A stretch of 64,000 nt of DNA from Anaeromyxobacter diazotrophicus (GTDB lineage Bacteria > Myxococcota > Myxococcia > Myxococcales > Anaeromyxobacteraceae): NCBI RefSeq assembly GCF_013340205.1, contig NZ_BJTG01000003.1, positions 496,001-560,000 of the forward strand. The letters are read 5' to 3'. Both the position numbers and the translations under genes were made by a program. Under the pieces are notes generated by a model that was not told the origin of the DNA, made no database searches, and worked only from the letters and a program-made list of their open reading frames with translations. Shown piece after piece: positions 40,678 to 50,260 of the stretch. The first letter of the stretch is position 1; each line of letters starts with the position of its first letter.

Positions 40678-42156
40678 CTACGGCCGCCTCGCCGTCACGG
40701 TCCCGTCCGGCCGGAGGTAGAGCGGCTGGCCCTGGAGGAGAAGCTCCAAGGTCTTCCGCCAGGCCTCCGGGTCCGCACCCTTCCGGCGGCGCAGGAACCT
40801 CGCGCTCCGGCGGACGTCCGCGAACCGGACCTTCTCGGCTCTCGCCCTCGCCTCGCGCTGCTCGACGGAGAGGGAAGCCTGAGCGAGGCGCGACTCCACC
40901 TCGCGCCTCTCCTTCGCGACCTCCGCGAGCATCTTGTCGGCGGTCTCGTCCTCGAGTAGCTGGGCGTCGTTCCGGCGCTGGATCCGCTCCGCCTTCGCAC
41001 GTAGCTCGCCCATGCGCTTCTCGCAGGAGAGCTTCTCGCTCTCGTAGTCGATGGGCTCCCCCTGCTCGCGGCCCTCCTCATCGAAGATGAAGCGCTGGTT
41101 CTTCGGGTCCGCGAACATGGCGATGATGCGCTCCTCGACCAACTCGTCCACCTTCGGGACCGCGTGGAAGCGGCGGCAGGCGGGCTCGGGGCGCCGAGCG
41201 CAGACGTAGTAGAGCCTCGACTTCCGGCCCTTCCGCGCGCTGTCCTTCGTCCACCTCACGTGGACGGGACCGCCGCAGACGGCGCACTTCACGAGCTTCT
41301 GGAGGATGGCGCCCGACTTGCGGGGCGGTCCGCCGAGGCGGGTCGAGTGCTCCGTGAGCGCGACCTGGGCCTTCTCCCAGGTCTCACGGTCCACGATGGG
41401 CGGGCACTGGATCTCGATGCCCTCGCGCGTCATGACCCCGTAGGCGCTCGCGTCCTTCAGCAGCCTCGACGTGTGGCCCGCGCTCCACTTCACGCCGCCC
41501 GGCGTCGGGATGCCCCGCGCGTTCAGGTCCCGCGCGATGGAGCGCTGGCTCTCGCCCGCGAGGACGCGATCGAAGAGGGACTTGTAGACGGCGCGCTTCT
41601 CCTCGTCGTAGCCCCACGTCCCCTTCTCGACGTCCCAGGTCCGGCCGTAGGCCGCTCGGTACGGACGGCCAGCCCTCGCTGCCTGGAGCTTCCCGGCGGT
41701 CGTCCTGGCGCGGATGAGGTTTCGTTCGCGGTTCGCCATGGAGCCCTTCAAGCCCAGCATGAGGTCGCCGTCGTCGGTCGCGGGGTCGAACTCGCCCCCG
41801 TCCGCCTCTACCACCTTCGCGCCCGCCTCCGCGATGGCGTCGATGATGAGTCCTCTCTCGGCCCGGAGCGGCGTCCTCTGGACGCGGTCCCAGCGCTGGA
41901 CGCGCAGCTCATCGAAGGCGCGCTCACGGGCGAGCTGGAGGAGCTTCTGGAGGTCCGGGCGCTCCGCGAGGCGGAGGGCGCCCGAGACGGCGCGCGGCTC
42001 CTGGAGCGTCGCGACGCAGACCCCGGCGCGTCCCTGCGCGAGGCGGTCGAGCGCGGCTCGCTGCTGGGCTGGGGTGTCCTTGTCGTACTGCGTCTGGCCG
42101 GAGACGCGGATCACTTCCACGTACCGCACGGCCGTCGCTGGAGCTGGGGAGGCCAT
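40678..42156 (-). CDS. int: large serine recombinase (integrase)
   Basis: 492 residues. The resolvase catalytic domain (about 11-155) has the nucleophile in RVSGQTQ (Ser19). The recombinase domain follows (SQRSIARDLNARGIPTPGGV, WSAGHTSRLLKDASAYGVMT), then a zinc ribbon (KCAVCGGPVHVRWT, then YYVCARRPEPAC) and a coiled coil at about 370-440 that controls direction in this class. It starts 40 bases inside attR. A TTGACA box (42185-42190, reverse complement) lies between attR and the start, so its promoter is within the element's end. It is intact and probably inserted the element in udgB. Confidence 0.93.
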   Translation of the reverse strand: MASPAPATAVRYVEVIRVSGQTQYDKDTPAQQRAALDRLAQGRAGVCVATLQEPRAVSGALRLAERPDLQKLLQLARERAFDELRVQRWDRVQRTPLRAERGLIIDAIAEAGAKVVEADGGEFDPATDDGDLMLGLKGSMANRERNLIRARTTAGKLQAARAGRPYRAAYGRTWDVEKGTWGYDEEKRAVYKSLFDRVLAGESQRSIARDLNARGIPTPGGVKWSAGHTSRLLKDASAYGVMTREGIEIQCPPIVDRETWEKAQVALTEHSTRLGGPPRKSGAILQKLVKCAVCGGPVHVRWTKDSARKGRKSRLYYVCARRPEPACRRFHAVPKVDELVEERIIAMFADPKNQRFIFDEEGREQGEPIDYESEKLSCEKRMGELRAKAERIQRRNDAQLLEDETADKMLAEVAKERREVESRLAQASLSVEQREARARAEKVRFADVRRSARFLRRRKGADPEAWRKTLELLLQGQPLYLRPDGTVTARRP

Positions 42157-42195
42157 GCCCTACACCTAACCACCGTGGTCAACCTGTCAAGTCAG

Positions 42196-42199
42196 ACGT
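42196..42199 (+). other. attR core (ACGT)
   Basis: Element side GTCAAGTCAG, then ACGT, then host CTCCCGCCAGAACACG, which resumes the udgB frame as V-S-R-Q-N-T. Confidence 0.85.
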
Positions 42200-42281
42200 C
42201 TCCCGCCAGAACACGCAGACCGGCCGGCTCACCCCCGCCATGTTCGACGCGGTGGTGCGGCGGGTCGCGCGGCTTCGGTGA
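42200..42281 (+). pseudogene. udgB: displaced 3' end of udgB
   Basis: Encodes SRQNTQTGRLTPAMFDAVVR followed by RVARLR and TGA at 42279-42281. This is the C-terminal motif and helix of family 5 uracil-DNA glycosylases. It has no start signal and is separated from the front half by the element. Its perfect frame and lack of mutations suggest a recent or reversible insertion. Confidence 0.93.
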
Positions 42282-42429
42282 CGGTGAGCGGCCGGGGGAA
42301 TCGCATCGTTGCGGCGCAGGAACAGACCTGTGCGTATCCGAGGATTGCGCTAAATGAGCAACAGAGAGAGATTCCCCCCCGTCGCGAGCCGGACGTCGCA
42401 GGCTCGACGGAAAGAGAAAGGAAACGATC

Positions 42430-43074
42430 GTGAACACCGTGAAGCACAGCATGTTCAGGAGCTGGTTCCAGGCCGCAGTCGCGGTCGGCCTCGCCGCGAG
42501 CGCGGTGCCGAGCCGCGCGCTCGCCGGCGCGCCCTCCAACGCGCTCGAGCTGGGCGTGCAGGTGGGCTACGCCCAGGGCTTCGGGCCCGTCGGCGCCGGC
42601 CTCCCGACCCTGCAAGGGATCAGCACCGCCGGCGGCGCGCTGAAGCTCGAGGCGGGCTGGCGCATCGACCCGCGCTGGATGGTCGGCGCGTACGCCGAGG
42701 GCTCGCTCCTCGGGGGCGGGAACGTCCCGGGCAGCGACCACGCCACCGGCCTCGCGGCCGGCCTCCAGGGCCAGCTCCACGTCCTGCCCTTCGAGAAGTA
42801 CGACCCGTGGGTCGGCGTCGGCTTCGGCTGGCGGGGCCTGTGGGCGGATCGCGGCAACGGCACGCAGAGCCTGCAGGGGCTCGACCTCGCCCGCGTCGAG
42901 GTCGGCGTCGACTACCGGCTGACCGACAGCTTCAGCGTCGCCCCCACCGTCGGGGTGTCCCTGACGCAGTTCCTCTCCGAGAAGCCGGCCGGCGGGAGCG
43001 CCTTCGCCGACACGAGCGATCGCAAGCTCAACACCTTCGTCTTCGCCGGGGTGGGTGGACGCTTCGACCTGTAG
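42430..43074 (+). CDS. outer-membrane beta-barrel protein
   Basis: 214 residues from GTG 42430 with GAAAGGAAACG upstream. Signal peptide to about residue 33 (AVPSRALA). The mature protein is built of alternating strands (ALELGVQVGYAQGFG, ALKLEAGWRIDPRWMVGAYA, WVGVGFGWRGLW, ARVEVGVDYRLTDSFSVAPT) and ends in FVFAGVGGRFDL, the C-terminal aromatic needed for barrel insertion. OmpW/OmpA-like porin-type fold; substrate unknown. The 148 bases before it show no other feature. Confidence 0.82.
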   Translation: MNTVKHSMFRSWFQAAVAVGLAASAVPSRALAGAPSNALELGVQVGYAQGFGPVGAGLPTLQGISTAGGALKLEAGWRIDPRWMVGAYAEGSLLGGGNVPGSDHATGLAAGLQGQLHVLPFEKYDPWVGVGFGWRGLWADRGNGTQSLQGLDLARVEVGVDYRLTDSFSVAPTVGVSLTQFLSEKPAGGSAFADTSDRKLNTFVFAGVGGRFDL

Positions 43075-43258
43075 GCGCGACGCAGCTCCGTGAGCGACGG
43101 GCCGGCTCCCACCGGGGGAGGCCGGCCCGGCCGTTTCGCGGCCGCCAGCATCGTCCGCCCTACGGCCCCCTCGTCCGCCGGGCGGGCCGGCCGCGCCGGG
43201 CGCATCGCGCTGGTTGCGGCCTGAGCGCGCTGGCACGCGCGCTGCTCTCCCCGGCCGC

Positions 43259-44773
43259 GTGCTGGTGCGCGTCCGCTCCTCCGCCGTCCTCGGCGTCGCC
43301 GCCGTCGGCATCGACGTGGAGGTCGAGGCCCTCCAGGGCATGCCGCGCGTGGAGCTGGTGGGCCTCGCCACGAGCGCGGTCCAGGAGGCGAAGGTCCGGG
43401 TGCAGGCGGCGGTGCGGAACCTCGGGGTGGACCTGCCCGAGAAGCGCATCGTGGTGAACCTCGCGCCGGCCGACCTGCGCAAGGAGGGATCGAGTTTCGA
43501 CTTGCCCATCGCGGTGGCGCTCCTCGCCGCGTGCAAGCGCCTCCCGCCGGAGGCGCTGGAGGGCTTCCACTTCGCGGGCGAGCTGGCGCTGTCGGGCGAG
43601 GTGAAGCCCATCCGCGGCGCCCTGGCGCAGGCCATCGAGGCGCGCCGGGCCGGGGCGACCGCGCTGGTGGTGCCGGAGGCGAACGCGCTGGAGGCGGCGG
43701 TGGTGGAGGGGCTGCGCGTCCACCCGGCGCGCCACCTGGGCGAGGTGGTGGCCTGGATGAACGGCGTCGCCGAGCCTCCGACGCGCGCCCCGGCTGCGCC
43801 GCAGCTCGCGCCGGACGGTGCGCTCGATCTCGCCGACGTGGCCGGCCAGGAGCACGCGCGGCGCGCGCTGGAGGTGGCGGCCGCCGGCGGGCACAACCTG
43901 CTCCTCTTCGGGCCGCCCGGCAGCGGCAAGACGATGCTGGCCCGGAGGCTCCCCGGCATCCTGCCGCCCTTCACGTTCGAGGAGGCGCTCGAGGCGACGG
44001 TGGTGCACAGCGTGGCCGGGCTCACCCGCGACCGGGGGCTCCTCGCCGAGCGGCCGTTCCGGTCGCCGCACCACTCGGTCTCCGACGCCGGCCTGGTGGG
44101 CGGCTCCAATATCCCGCGGCCGGGCGAGGTCTCGCTCGCGCATCACGGGGTGCTCTTCCTGGACGAGCTCCCCGAGTTCCGCCGCCACGTCCTCGACGCC
44201 CTCCGGCAGCCGGCCGAGGACGGCGAGGTCTGCATCGTGCGGGCGACGCGGGCGGTGCGCTACCCGGCGCAGTTCATGCTGGTCGCCGCCATGAACCCGT
44301 GCCCCTGCGGCTGGTACGGGGACGCGCGCCGCGCCTGCCGCTGTACCCTGCACGAGCTCGCCGTCTACCGCCGCCGCATCTCCGGGCCGCTCCTCGACCG
44401 GATCGACCTGCACGTCGACGTGCCGGCCGTCCCCTGCGCCGCGCTGCCCTCGGCCGGGAGCACCGAGCCGAGCGCGGCGGTGCGCGCCCGCGTGCTGGCC
44501 GCGCGCGAGCGGCAGGCCGAGCGCGCCGGCCCCGGCGGGCCGCGGGTGAACGCGCGGCTCAAGGGGGCGGCGCTCCGGCGCGCCTGCCCGCTGCCGCCCG
44601 AGGGGCGGCGCCTGCTGGCCGAGGCGGTGGAGAAGCTCGGGCTCTCGGCGCGCGCGCACGACCGGATCCTGCGCGTCGCGCGCACCGTCGCCGACCTCGA
44701 GGGCGCCGACCGGATCGCCGTCGCGCACCTGGCGGAGGCCGTGCAGTACCGCGCGCTCGACCGGCGCGCCTGA
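43259..44773 (+). CDS. comM: ComM/YifB-family Mg-chelatase-like AAA ATPase
   Basis: 504 residues from GTG 43259, which gives the standard [12 protein letters not shown] start (the frame opens upstream at 43214 with unrelated residues). N-terminal Lon-like domain ([20 protein letters not shown]), then AAA+ with Walker [24 protein letters not shown], Walker [11 protein letters not shown] and sensor [11 protein letters not shown]. ComM is a helicase that moves branches during recombination of incoming DNA. Location directly before recA fits. Confidence 0.93.
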   Translation: MLVRVRSSAVLGVAAVGIDVEVEALQGMPRVELVGLATSAVQEAKVRVQAAVRNLGVDLPEKRIVVNLAPADLRKEGSSFDLPIAVALLAACKRLPPEALEGFHFAGELALSGEVKPIRGALAQAIEARRAGATALVVPEANALEAAVVEGLRVHPARHLGEVVAWMNGVAEPPTRAPAAPQLAPDGALDLADVAGQEHARRALEVAAAGGHNLLLFGPPGSGKTMLARRLPGILPPFTFEEALEATVVHSVAGLTRDRGLLAERPFRSPHHSVSDAGLVGGSNIPRPGEVSLAHHGVLFLDELPEFRRHVLDALRQPAEDGEVCIVRATRAVRYPAQFMLVAAMNPCPCGWYGDARRACRCTLHELAVYRRRISGPLLDRIDLHVDVPAVPCAALPSAGSTEPSAAVRARVLAARERQAERAGPGGPRVNARLKGAALRRACPLPPEGRRLLAEAVEKLGLSARAHDRILRVARTVADLEGADRIAVAHLAEAVQYRALDRRA

Positions 44774-44783
44774 CCGACGAACG

Positions 44784-44804
44784 CCTCCCCGCGCCGCGGG
44801 GAGG
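44784..44804. terminator. palindromic GC-rich hairpin between comM and recA
   Basis: CCTCCCCGCG and CGCGGGGAGG, nearly adjacent, 11 bases after the comM stop. No T-tract. The sequence resembles the CTCTCCCC-type palindromes at 53831-53898, so it may be a dispersed repeat as well as a terminator. Confidence 0.5.
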
Positions 44805-44830
44805 GGAGAGGCCAACCCGTGGGAGGAACC

Positions 44831-45850
<1,020 letters not shown>

Positions 45851-45871
45851 CGCGGGGCAGGCGCTCGCGCG

Positions 45872-46474
45872 TCAGGCGCTGGGCGGCTCGGCGAAGCGCA
45901 CCTCGGTGAAGCCGAGCCCGGTGAGGAGCGCGCGGATCGCCCGCTCCGCCGAGGCGCGAGCGCGCGCCTTGAGCGCCCGGTCCGCCGAGAGCTCGCGCTC
46001 GAAGGCCGCCCGGGCGAGCTCCAGCAGGCGCGCCGTCTCCGCGGAGTCGAGGTTCGAGCCGATGATCTCGGTCTCGCCGGGCCGGAGCTCGACCGTGGCC
46101 GTGACCTCGGGGAGGGTGAGCTGCACGGTCCGCCCCGTCACCCGCACCCGGGAGGCGTCGAGGGCCGAGAGGTCGAGCCCGAGGTGCGCGTCGGCGAAGA
46201 CGATCGCCTTCCCGCGCGGCGCGCGGAAGGTGTGGCGGAGCCAGCCCGCCACGTCGCCCCACAGCGAGTCCGCGGGCGTGGGCTCCGGCGCGAAGGTCAC
46301 CTTCTTGTACAGGCTCACCTCGAGCGCCTCGAGCTTCGCCACCTCCCGGACCCGGAGCGCGACCGCCGGCGGATCGGGGAGCGCCGGCGCGCGCCGGGCG
46401 GCGACCGCGAGGACGAGCCCCAGCCCCGCGCCCGCCGCGAGGGCGGCCACCGCGAGCCTGGCCATGGAGCGCAT
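45872..46474 (-). CDS. DUF4230 membrane-anchored protein
   Basis: 200 residues. One N-terminal helix (LAVAALAAGAGLGLVLAVAA) anchors it in the membrane. The outer domain matches DUF4230: VREVAKLEALEVSLYKKVTF, AIVFADAHLGLDLSALDASR, VQLTLPEVTATVELRPGETE and the helical end ERAIRALLTGLGFTEVRF. Function unknown. Convergent with recA, 21 bases apart. Confidence 0.8.
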   Translation of the reverse strand: MRSMARLAVAALAAGAGLGLVLAVAARRAPALPDPPAVALRVREVAKLEALEVSLYKKVTFAPEPTPADSLWGDVAGWLRHTFRAPRGKAIVFADAHLGLDLSALDASRVRVTGRTVQLTLPEVTATVELRPGETEIIGSNLDSAETARLLELARAAFERELSADRALKARARASAERAIRALLTGLGFTEVRFAEPPSA

Positions 46475-46483
46475 CCCGCGATG

Positions 46484-46960
46484 CTACCGCGGACGGCGCG
46501 TGGCGCGGGTGCTCCCGCGCGCGCGAGGGGCGGCGCGCGTGGGCCTTCTGGCTACACCGGCCCCGGGGCGCGCCGGCTTCTCCTTCTCCTTCGCCTTGGA
46601 GCTCGGCTTCGGCTTCGCCTTCGCCTTCGCCGCCCGCGCCCGGAGCGCGGCGTCGAGCGCGAGCCGGGCCCACGGGAGCATCGCCTCGGCGCTCTCGTGC
46701 GCGTCGTCGGGCGGCCGGTAGTAGGAGGTGGTCATCACCCGAGTCCGGCTCTCGTAGACCCACGGCTGGCAGCCCGCCTCGACGAAGCGCGGCCGCGAGA
46801 CATCGTCCGCCTTGAGGTACAGCTCGTCGCGGTAGAGGAGCGCGAACATGACGCCCTCCGCGTAGATCCCGTGGCCGCTGAACATCGCGCGCGCCTGCAC
46901 CGGACCGACGGAGCCCAGGAGCTCGACCGCGTACTCCACGACGCTCGGGCGGGTGGCCAT
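46484..46960 (-). CDS. TfoX/Sxy N-terminal domain protein with basic tail
   Basis: 158 residues from ATG 46960. Residues about 1-105 are a TfoX_N domain (VEYAVELLGSVGPVQARAMF, SGHGIYAEGVMFALLYRDEL, YLKADDVSRPRFVEAG, MTTSYYRPPDDA). The C-terminus is a Lys/Arg/Ala/Pro tail (KAKAKPKPSSKAKEKEKPAR) of the histone-H1 type, which could bind DNA. TfoX proteins regulate competence in gamma-proteobacteria; comM lies nearby, but stand-alone TfoX_N proteins have no fixed role. Confidence 0.82.
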   Translation of the reverse strand: MATRPSVVEYAVELLGSVGPVQARAMFSGHGIYAEGVMFALLYRDELYLKADDVSRPRFVEAGCQPWVYESRTRVMTTSYYRPPDDAHESAEAMLPWARLALDAALRARAAKAKAKPKPSSKAKEKEKPARPGAGVARRPTRAAPRARGSTRATRRPR

Positions 46961-47020
46961 GAGGTCCAGGATCGCCGCGCCGGCCGCCGCCCGCACGCAC
47001 CAGGCGGGGCGCGGCGCGAC

Positions 47021-50000
47021 TCAGAAGAAGAAGTAGCGCAGGGTCACGTTCGTCACCCACGACGTCCCGTCGCGGAGCGCCGGGGTCCGGACGCCCTTGA
47101 TGTCGAAGGGGTGACCGAAGTGCACGCGCAGGAGGAGCGGGCCGAACAGCATGTTCACGCCGAGCACGCCGGTGAGCGTGCGCACGTCCCAGGCGCCGAG
47201 GTCGCTCGGCCGCACCTGGTTGCCGTCGGGGCAGCGGTCCCGCTGGATGTCGCAGCCGGCGCGCGTGCTCCAGTCGTTGAACACGCCGCCGAAGTCGAGC
47301 GCGGCCACCCCGAAGAGCGAGTCGAAGATGGCGAGGCGCAGCACGGGGTCGAGCGGGAGCTGCAGCTCGGCGTTCGCGACCCAGTAGTTGCGGCCGATGA
47401 GGTAGGCGAGGTCGTTCCAGTAGTAGCCGCGCAGGTTGTCGGCGGCGGTGAGCCACCAGGTGCGCGCCCAGGTGCGGCCCGGGTCGTCCGGCGCGAAGCT
47501 CGTGCCGGCGGCCGCGCGCAGGAAGAACTTCGCGCGGCCGGAGATCTGGAAGTAGGTCGTCGCGTCGCCGCGCGCGAACCCGCTCACCGCGCGCAGCCAC
47601 GGGAGGTACTGGCCGCCGACCTCGAGCAGGAGCGCGTTCCCGGCCAGCGGCCCCGCGGTCGGGTCGTAGCGCACGGTGTCGTAGCCGTAGCGGAAGGTGG
47701 GGCCGAGCTCGAGCTGGGTGCCGCCGTTGCGCTGCCGCCAGCCGGCGACGCCGGGCAGGGTCGGATCGACGCCGCCGCAGGAGATGAGCGAGTTGGTGAG
47801 GGTGGTGAGGCAGTAGCGCTGCACGCCGCCCACCGACAGCTCCGCCTCCCAGCGGCGGAACCGGTCGATGGGGAACCGGAGCGAGCCGAGCACGCCGAAG
47901 TCGCGCTGCAGGAACGCGAGGTCGGGGTTCACGAGGTCGAGCTGCTCCTGCACGAAGTGGAACGCGCCCAGCACCCAGGCCGTCCGCCCGGCGCGGCTCT
48001 CGAAGAGCGCCAGCGCCTGCGTGTACTCGAAGGAGCCGAGCACCGAGAGCTGCAGGTACCCGACGTGATCGCGGAGCACGTCCGAGAAGAGCAGGGCGGC
48101 GCTGCCCGCCACCGCGTTGGAGGCGCCGCCGCCGTAGATGTAGCCCGCCTCCGGCTTCCAGTTGCCGAGCGCGTACGGGTCGTAGCTCGGCACCGCCGGC
48201 GGGAACTCGTCCTGCGGGATGGCCAGGGGCGGCCCGGCCGCGGCCAGGTGGAGCGGCGGCTCGTCCAGCCAGGTGACGCGCGGGACCTCCACCAGCCGGA
48301 AGCGGCCCCGGTAGAAGGTCGAGGCCCAGACGCCGCGCGCCTGCGGCGCCACCGCCGGGGAGGTGAGCCCGGTCGCGAAGTCGGTGAGCCGCCGCACCTC
48401 CTCGCCGCGGAGCACGTAGAGGTCGGGCTTGCCCGCCGCGTCGCTCGAGAAGAGCACCGAGCCGTCGGCCTGCGGCCGGGGCGCCCGATCGTCCCACGCG
48501 CCGGTCGTGAGCCGGGTCCGCGCGCCCGTGGCCGGGTCGAGGCGGAACAGGTTGAAGCGGCCGTGGTCGGTCGCGTCCGACGAGGCGTAGAGGCCGTCCG
48601 CGCCCCAGGCCAGGTCGCGCTCGGCGTACGGGTCGTCGGTGAGCTGGCGCACCGCGCCGCCCTCCACCGGCACCACGTAGACGTCCTGCTGCCCGGCGTC
48701 GGTCATGCCCGCGAAGGCGATGAGCCGCGCGTCGGGGGAGAAGGTCGGGTCGGAGATCTCGATGAAGCGGCGGCCGCTCGGGTGGCGGAGGTCGAGCCGG
48801 CGCCGCTCGCCCAGGGCGAGCTCCGGCGGCTTTCCGCCCCGCGGCGGCACGTGCCGGAAGCGCTGCACGTAGAGCACGTCGCCCGCGCCGGCCTGCGCCG
48901 AGAAGGCGAGGACGCCCTCGGCCACCGCCATGACCGAGTGCTCGATGGGGTGGAGCGACTCGACCCCGGGCTGGTTGTCGGAGGCCACCCGCACCGCGCC
49001 GCGCGGCCAGCGCGCGTCCATGAGGTAGAGCCGCGCCCGGCCCGCTTCGCGGTCGATGCCGCGGAAGAAGACGAGCTGGCCGTCCGGCGAGACCTGCGCC
49101 GCCTCCGGCTCCGCCGGGAGCTCCGAGAGCTCGCGCAGCTGCGCCAGGTCTTGACGCCCGGCGTAGGCGGGGTAGTAGCGGCGCTTGAGCCACGCCCGCC
49201 AGCGCGTGTCCACCTGCTCCAGCGGCTCGTTGAGGACGCGCTGGGTGAGCGCCCCGAAGCCGTGCTCGCCGGGCGCGCTGCCGAGCATGACCGCGCTCTC
49301 GAGGTACGCCTGGATCTTCTCCGGCCCATAGACCTCGGCGACGAACGCGACCCGCGCCTGGCCCAGCTTGTAGGTCGGGATGTAGCCGCGGTAGCGGTCC
49401 TCGGCGAAGGCGACGACCTGGTAGTGCCGCTCGGGATCGGGGTTCCAGACGAGGTCGCGCAGGTAGAGGTCGGTCTCCGGGTCGAGGCCCCCCTTCGCGT
49501 AGTACTCGGCGAGGCCCTCGATGAACCAGAGCGGGAGCGCGTCGATGGGCGAGCTCGCGTCCTCGGCCCCGGCCAGGTCGAGCAGCTTCTGGATGGTGAA
49601 CTGGTGGACGAGCTCGTGCGTCGAGACCTCGCGGAAGAGCTCGTGGTTCCCGAAGTACGGGAGCGACATCTTGAGGTCGCGCGGCGAGGTGACGCCCAGC
49701 ACCGACTCGGACACCTGGAAGACGTTGGTGGCCTGGAACTCGCGCTGCGAGGCGTAGAGGATGTACGGGATCTGCTTCGTCGGCGTGTAGTGGAACTGAT
49801 CGACGAGCCGCAGGTACGCGTTGCGGATGACCGGCAGCGCCCGCTCGGCCACCGCGCGCTCGCGCCGGTAGTAGTAGAGCCGGATGCCGCCCTCGCCGCC
49901 GGTGGGCGACGGCACGTCGAGGTGTTGCCAGTCGAACTCGTACCAGGAGACCTGGTTCTGCCCCGGGCGCTCCGGCAGGACGAACGTCTGCTGGAGCGGG

Positions 50001-50155
50001 CCCGGCGCGGCGAGCCCGGTCCGGGCGGCCTGCTCGTGGAGCCGGTCCATCCGCCGCAGCGCCTCGCCGACGTCCGGGCGCCCCAGCTCGAGGCCCTGGG
50101 CGGCGGCGGCGAGCGGTGCAGCGGCGAGCCAGAGCGCGGCGAGCAGCCTGGGCAT
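47021..50155 (-). CDS. secreted MA-type metallopeptidase with beta-propeller and outer-membrane barrel
   Basis: 1044 residues from ATG 50155 with a signal peptide (LLAALWLAAAPLAAAAQG). A gluzincin peptidase region has H180-E-L-V-H184 in STHELVHQFTIQ and the downstream Glu in WFIEGLAEYYA. Residues about 355-640 are TolB/PD40-type propeller blades (ISDPTFSPDARLIAFAGMTD, LTDDPYAERDLAWGADG). From about 700 to the end the chain is barrel-like (TTYFQISGRAKFFLRAAAG, GVNMLFGPLLLRVHFGHPF) and ends in NVTLRYFFF, the terminal Phe signal for barrel insertion. The full layout suggests a protease tethered to the outer membrane. Confidence 0.83.
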   Translation of the reverse strand: MPRLLAALWLAAAPLAAAAQGLELGRPDVGEALRRMDRLHEQAARTGLAAPGPLQQTFVLPERPGQNQVSWYEFDWQHLDVPSPTGGEGGIRLYYYRRERAVAERALPVIRNAYLRLVDQFHYTPTKQIPYILYASQREFQATNVFQVSESVLGVTSPRDLKMSLPYFGNHELFREVSTHELVHQFTIQKLLDLAGAEDASSPIDALPLWFIEGLAEYYAKGGLDPETDLYLRDLVWNPDPERHYQVVAFAEDRYRGYIPTYKLGQARVAFVAEVYGPEKIQAYLESAVMLGSAPGEHGFGALTQRVLNEPLEQVDTRWRAWLKRRYYPAYAGRQDLAQLRELSELPAEPEAAQVSPDGQLVFFRGIDREAGRARLYLMDARWPRGAVRVASDNQPGVESLHPIEHSVMAVAEGVLAFSAQAGAGDVLYVQRFRHVPPRGGKPPELALGERRRLDLRHPSGRRFIEISDPTFSPDARLIAFAGMTDAGQQDVYVVPVEGGAVRQLTDDPYAERDLAWGADGLYASSDATDHGRFNLFRLDPATGARTRLTTGAWDDRAPRPQADGSVLFSSDAAGKPDLYVLRGEEVRRLTDFATGLTSPAVAPQARGVWASTFYRGRFRLVEVPRVTWLDEPPLHLAAAGPPLAIPQDEFPPAVPSYDPYALGNWKPEAGYIYGGGASNAVAGSAALLFSDVLRDHVGYLQLSVLGSFEYTQALALFESRAGRTAWVLGAFHFVQEQLDLVNPDLAFLQRDFGVLGSLRFPIDRFRRWEAELSVGGVQRYCLTTLTNSLISCGGVDPTLPGVAGWRQRNGGTQLELGPTFRYGYDTVRYDPTAGPLAGNALLLEVGGQYLPWLRAVSGFARGDATTYFQISGRAKFFLRAAAGTSFAPDDPGRTWARTWWLTAADNLRGYYWNDLAYLIGRNYWVANAELQLPLDPVLRLAIFDSLFGVAALDFGGVFNDWSTRAGCDIQRDRCPDGNQVRPSDLGAWDVRTLTGVLGVNMLFGPLLLRVHFGHPFDIKGVRTPALRDGTSWVTNVTLRYFFF

Positions 50156-50260
50156 GGGGACTCGCAGAGAGGAGAACGTAGGCGGCAGCGGCTGAGCGGG
50201 CAATGGGCTGGCCGCAAGCATACCCCGACCAGGCGGCGGCCCGGCCGGGAACGCGCGGGC

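Larger units (their letters stand above)
28459..42199. mobile_element. integrated phage-like element (terminase-bearing, serine integrase)
   Basis: 13.74 kb insert bounded by the tetranucleotide ACGT at 28459-28462 and 42196-42199, splitting udgB. It carries a large serine recombinase at its right end, a large terminase, small phage-type genes, regulators, a replication-initiator-like gene with iterons, and accessory genes. Base composition is visibly less GC-extreme than the host, and start-codon use differs (many TTG). No portal, capsid, tail or lysin gene is recognisable. It is either a deleted prophage or a satellite. The boundaries are exact because the host frame is restored by removal. 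Confidence 0.93.

Noticed and set aside
46484-46960. TfoX-like gene as evidence for a competence regulon with comM and cinA
   Set aside because: Stand-alone TfoX_N proteins, comM and cinA are all widespread in non-competent bacteria. Proximity alone is too weak.
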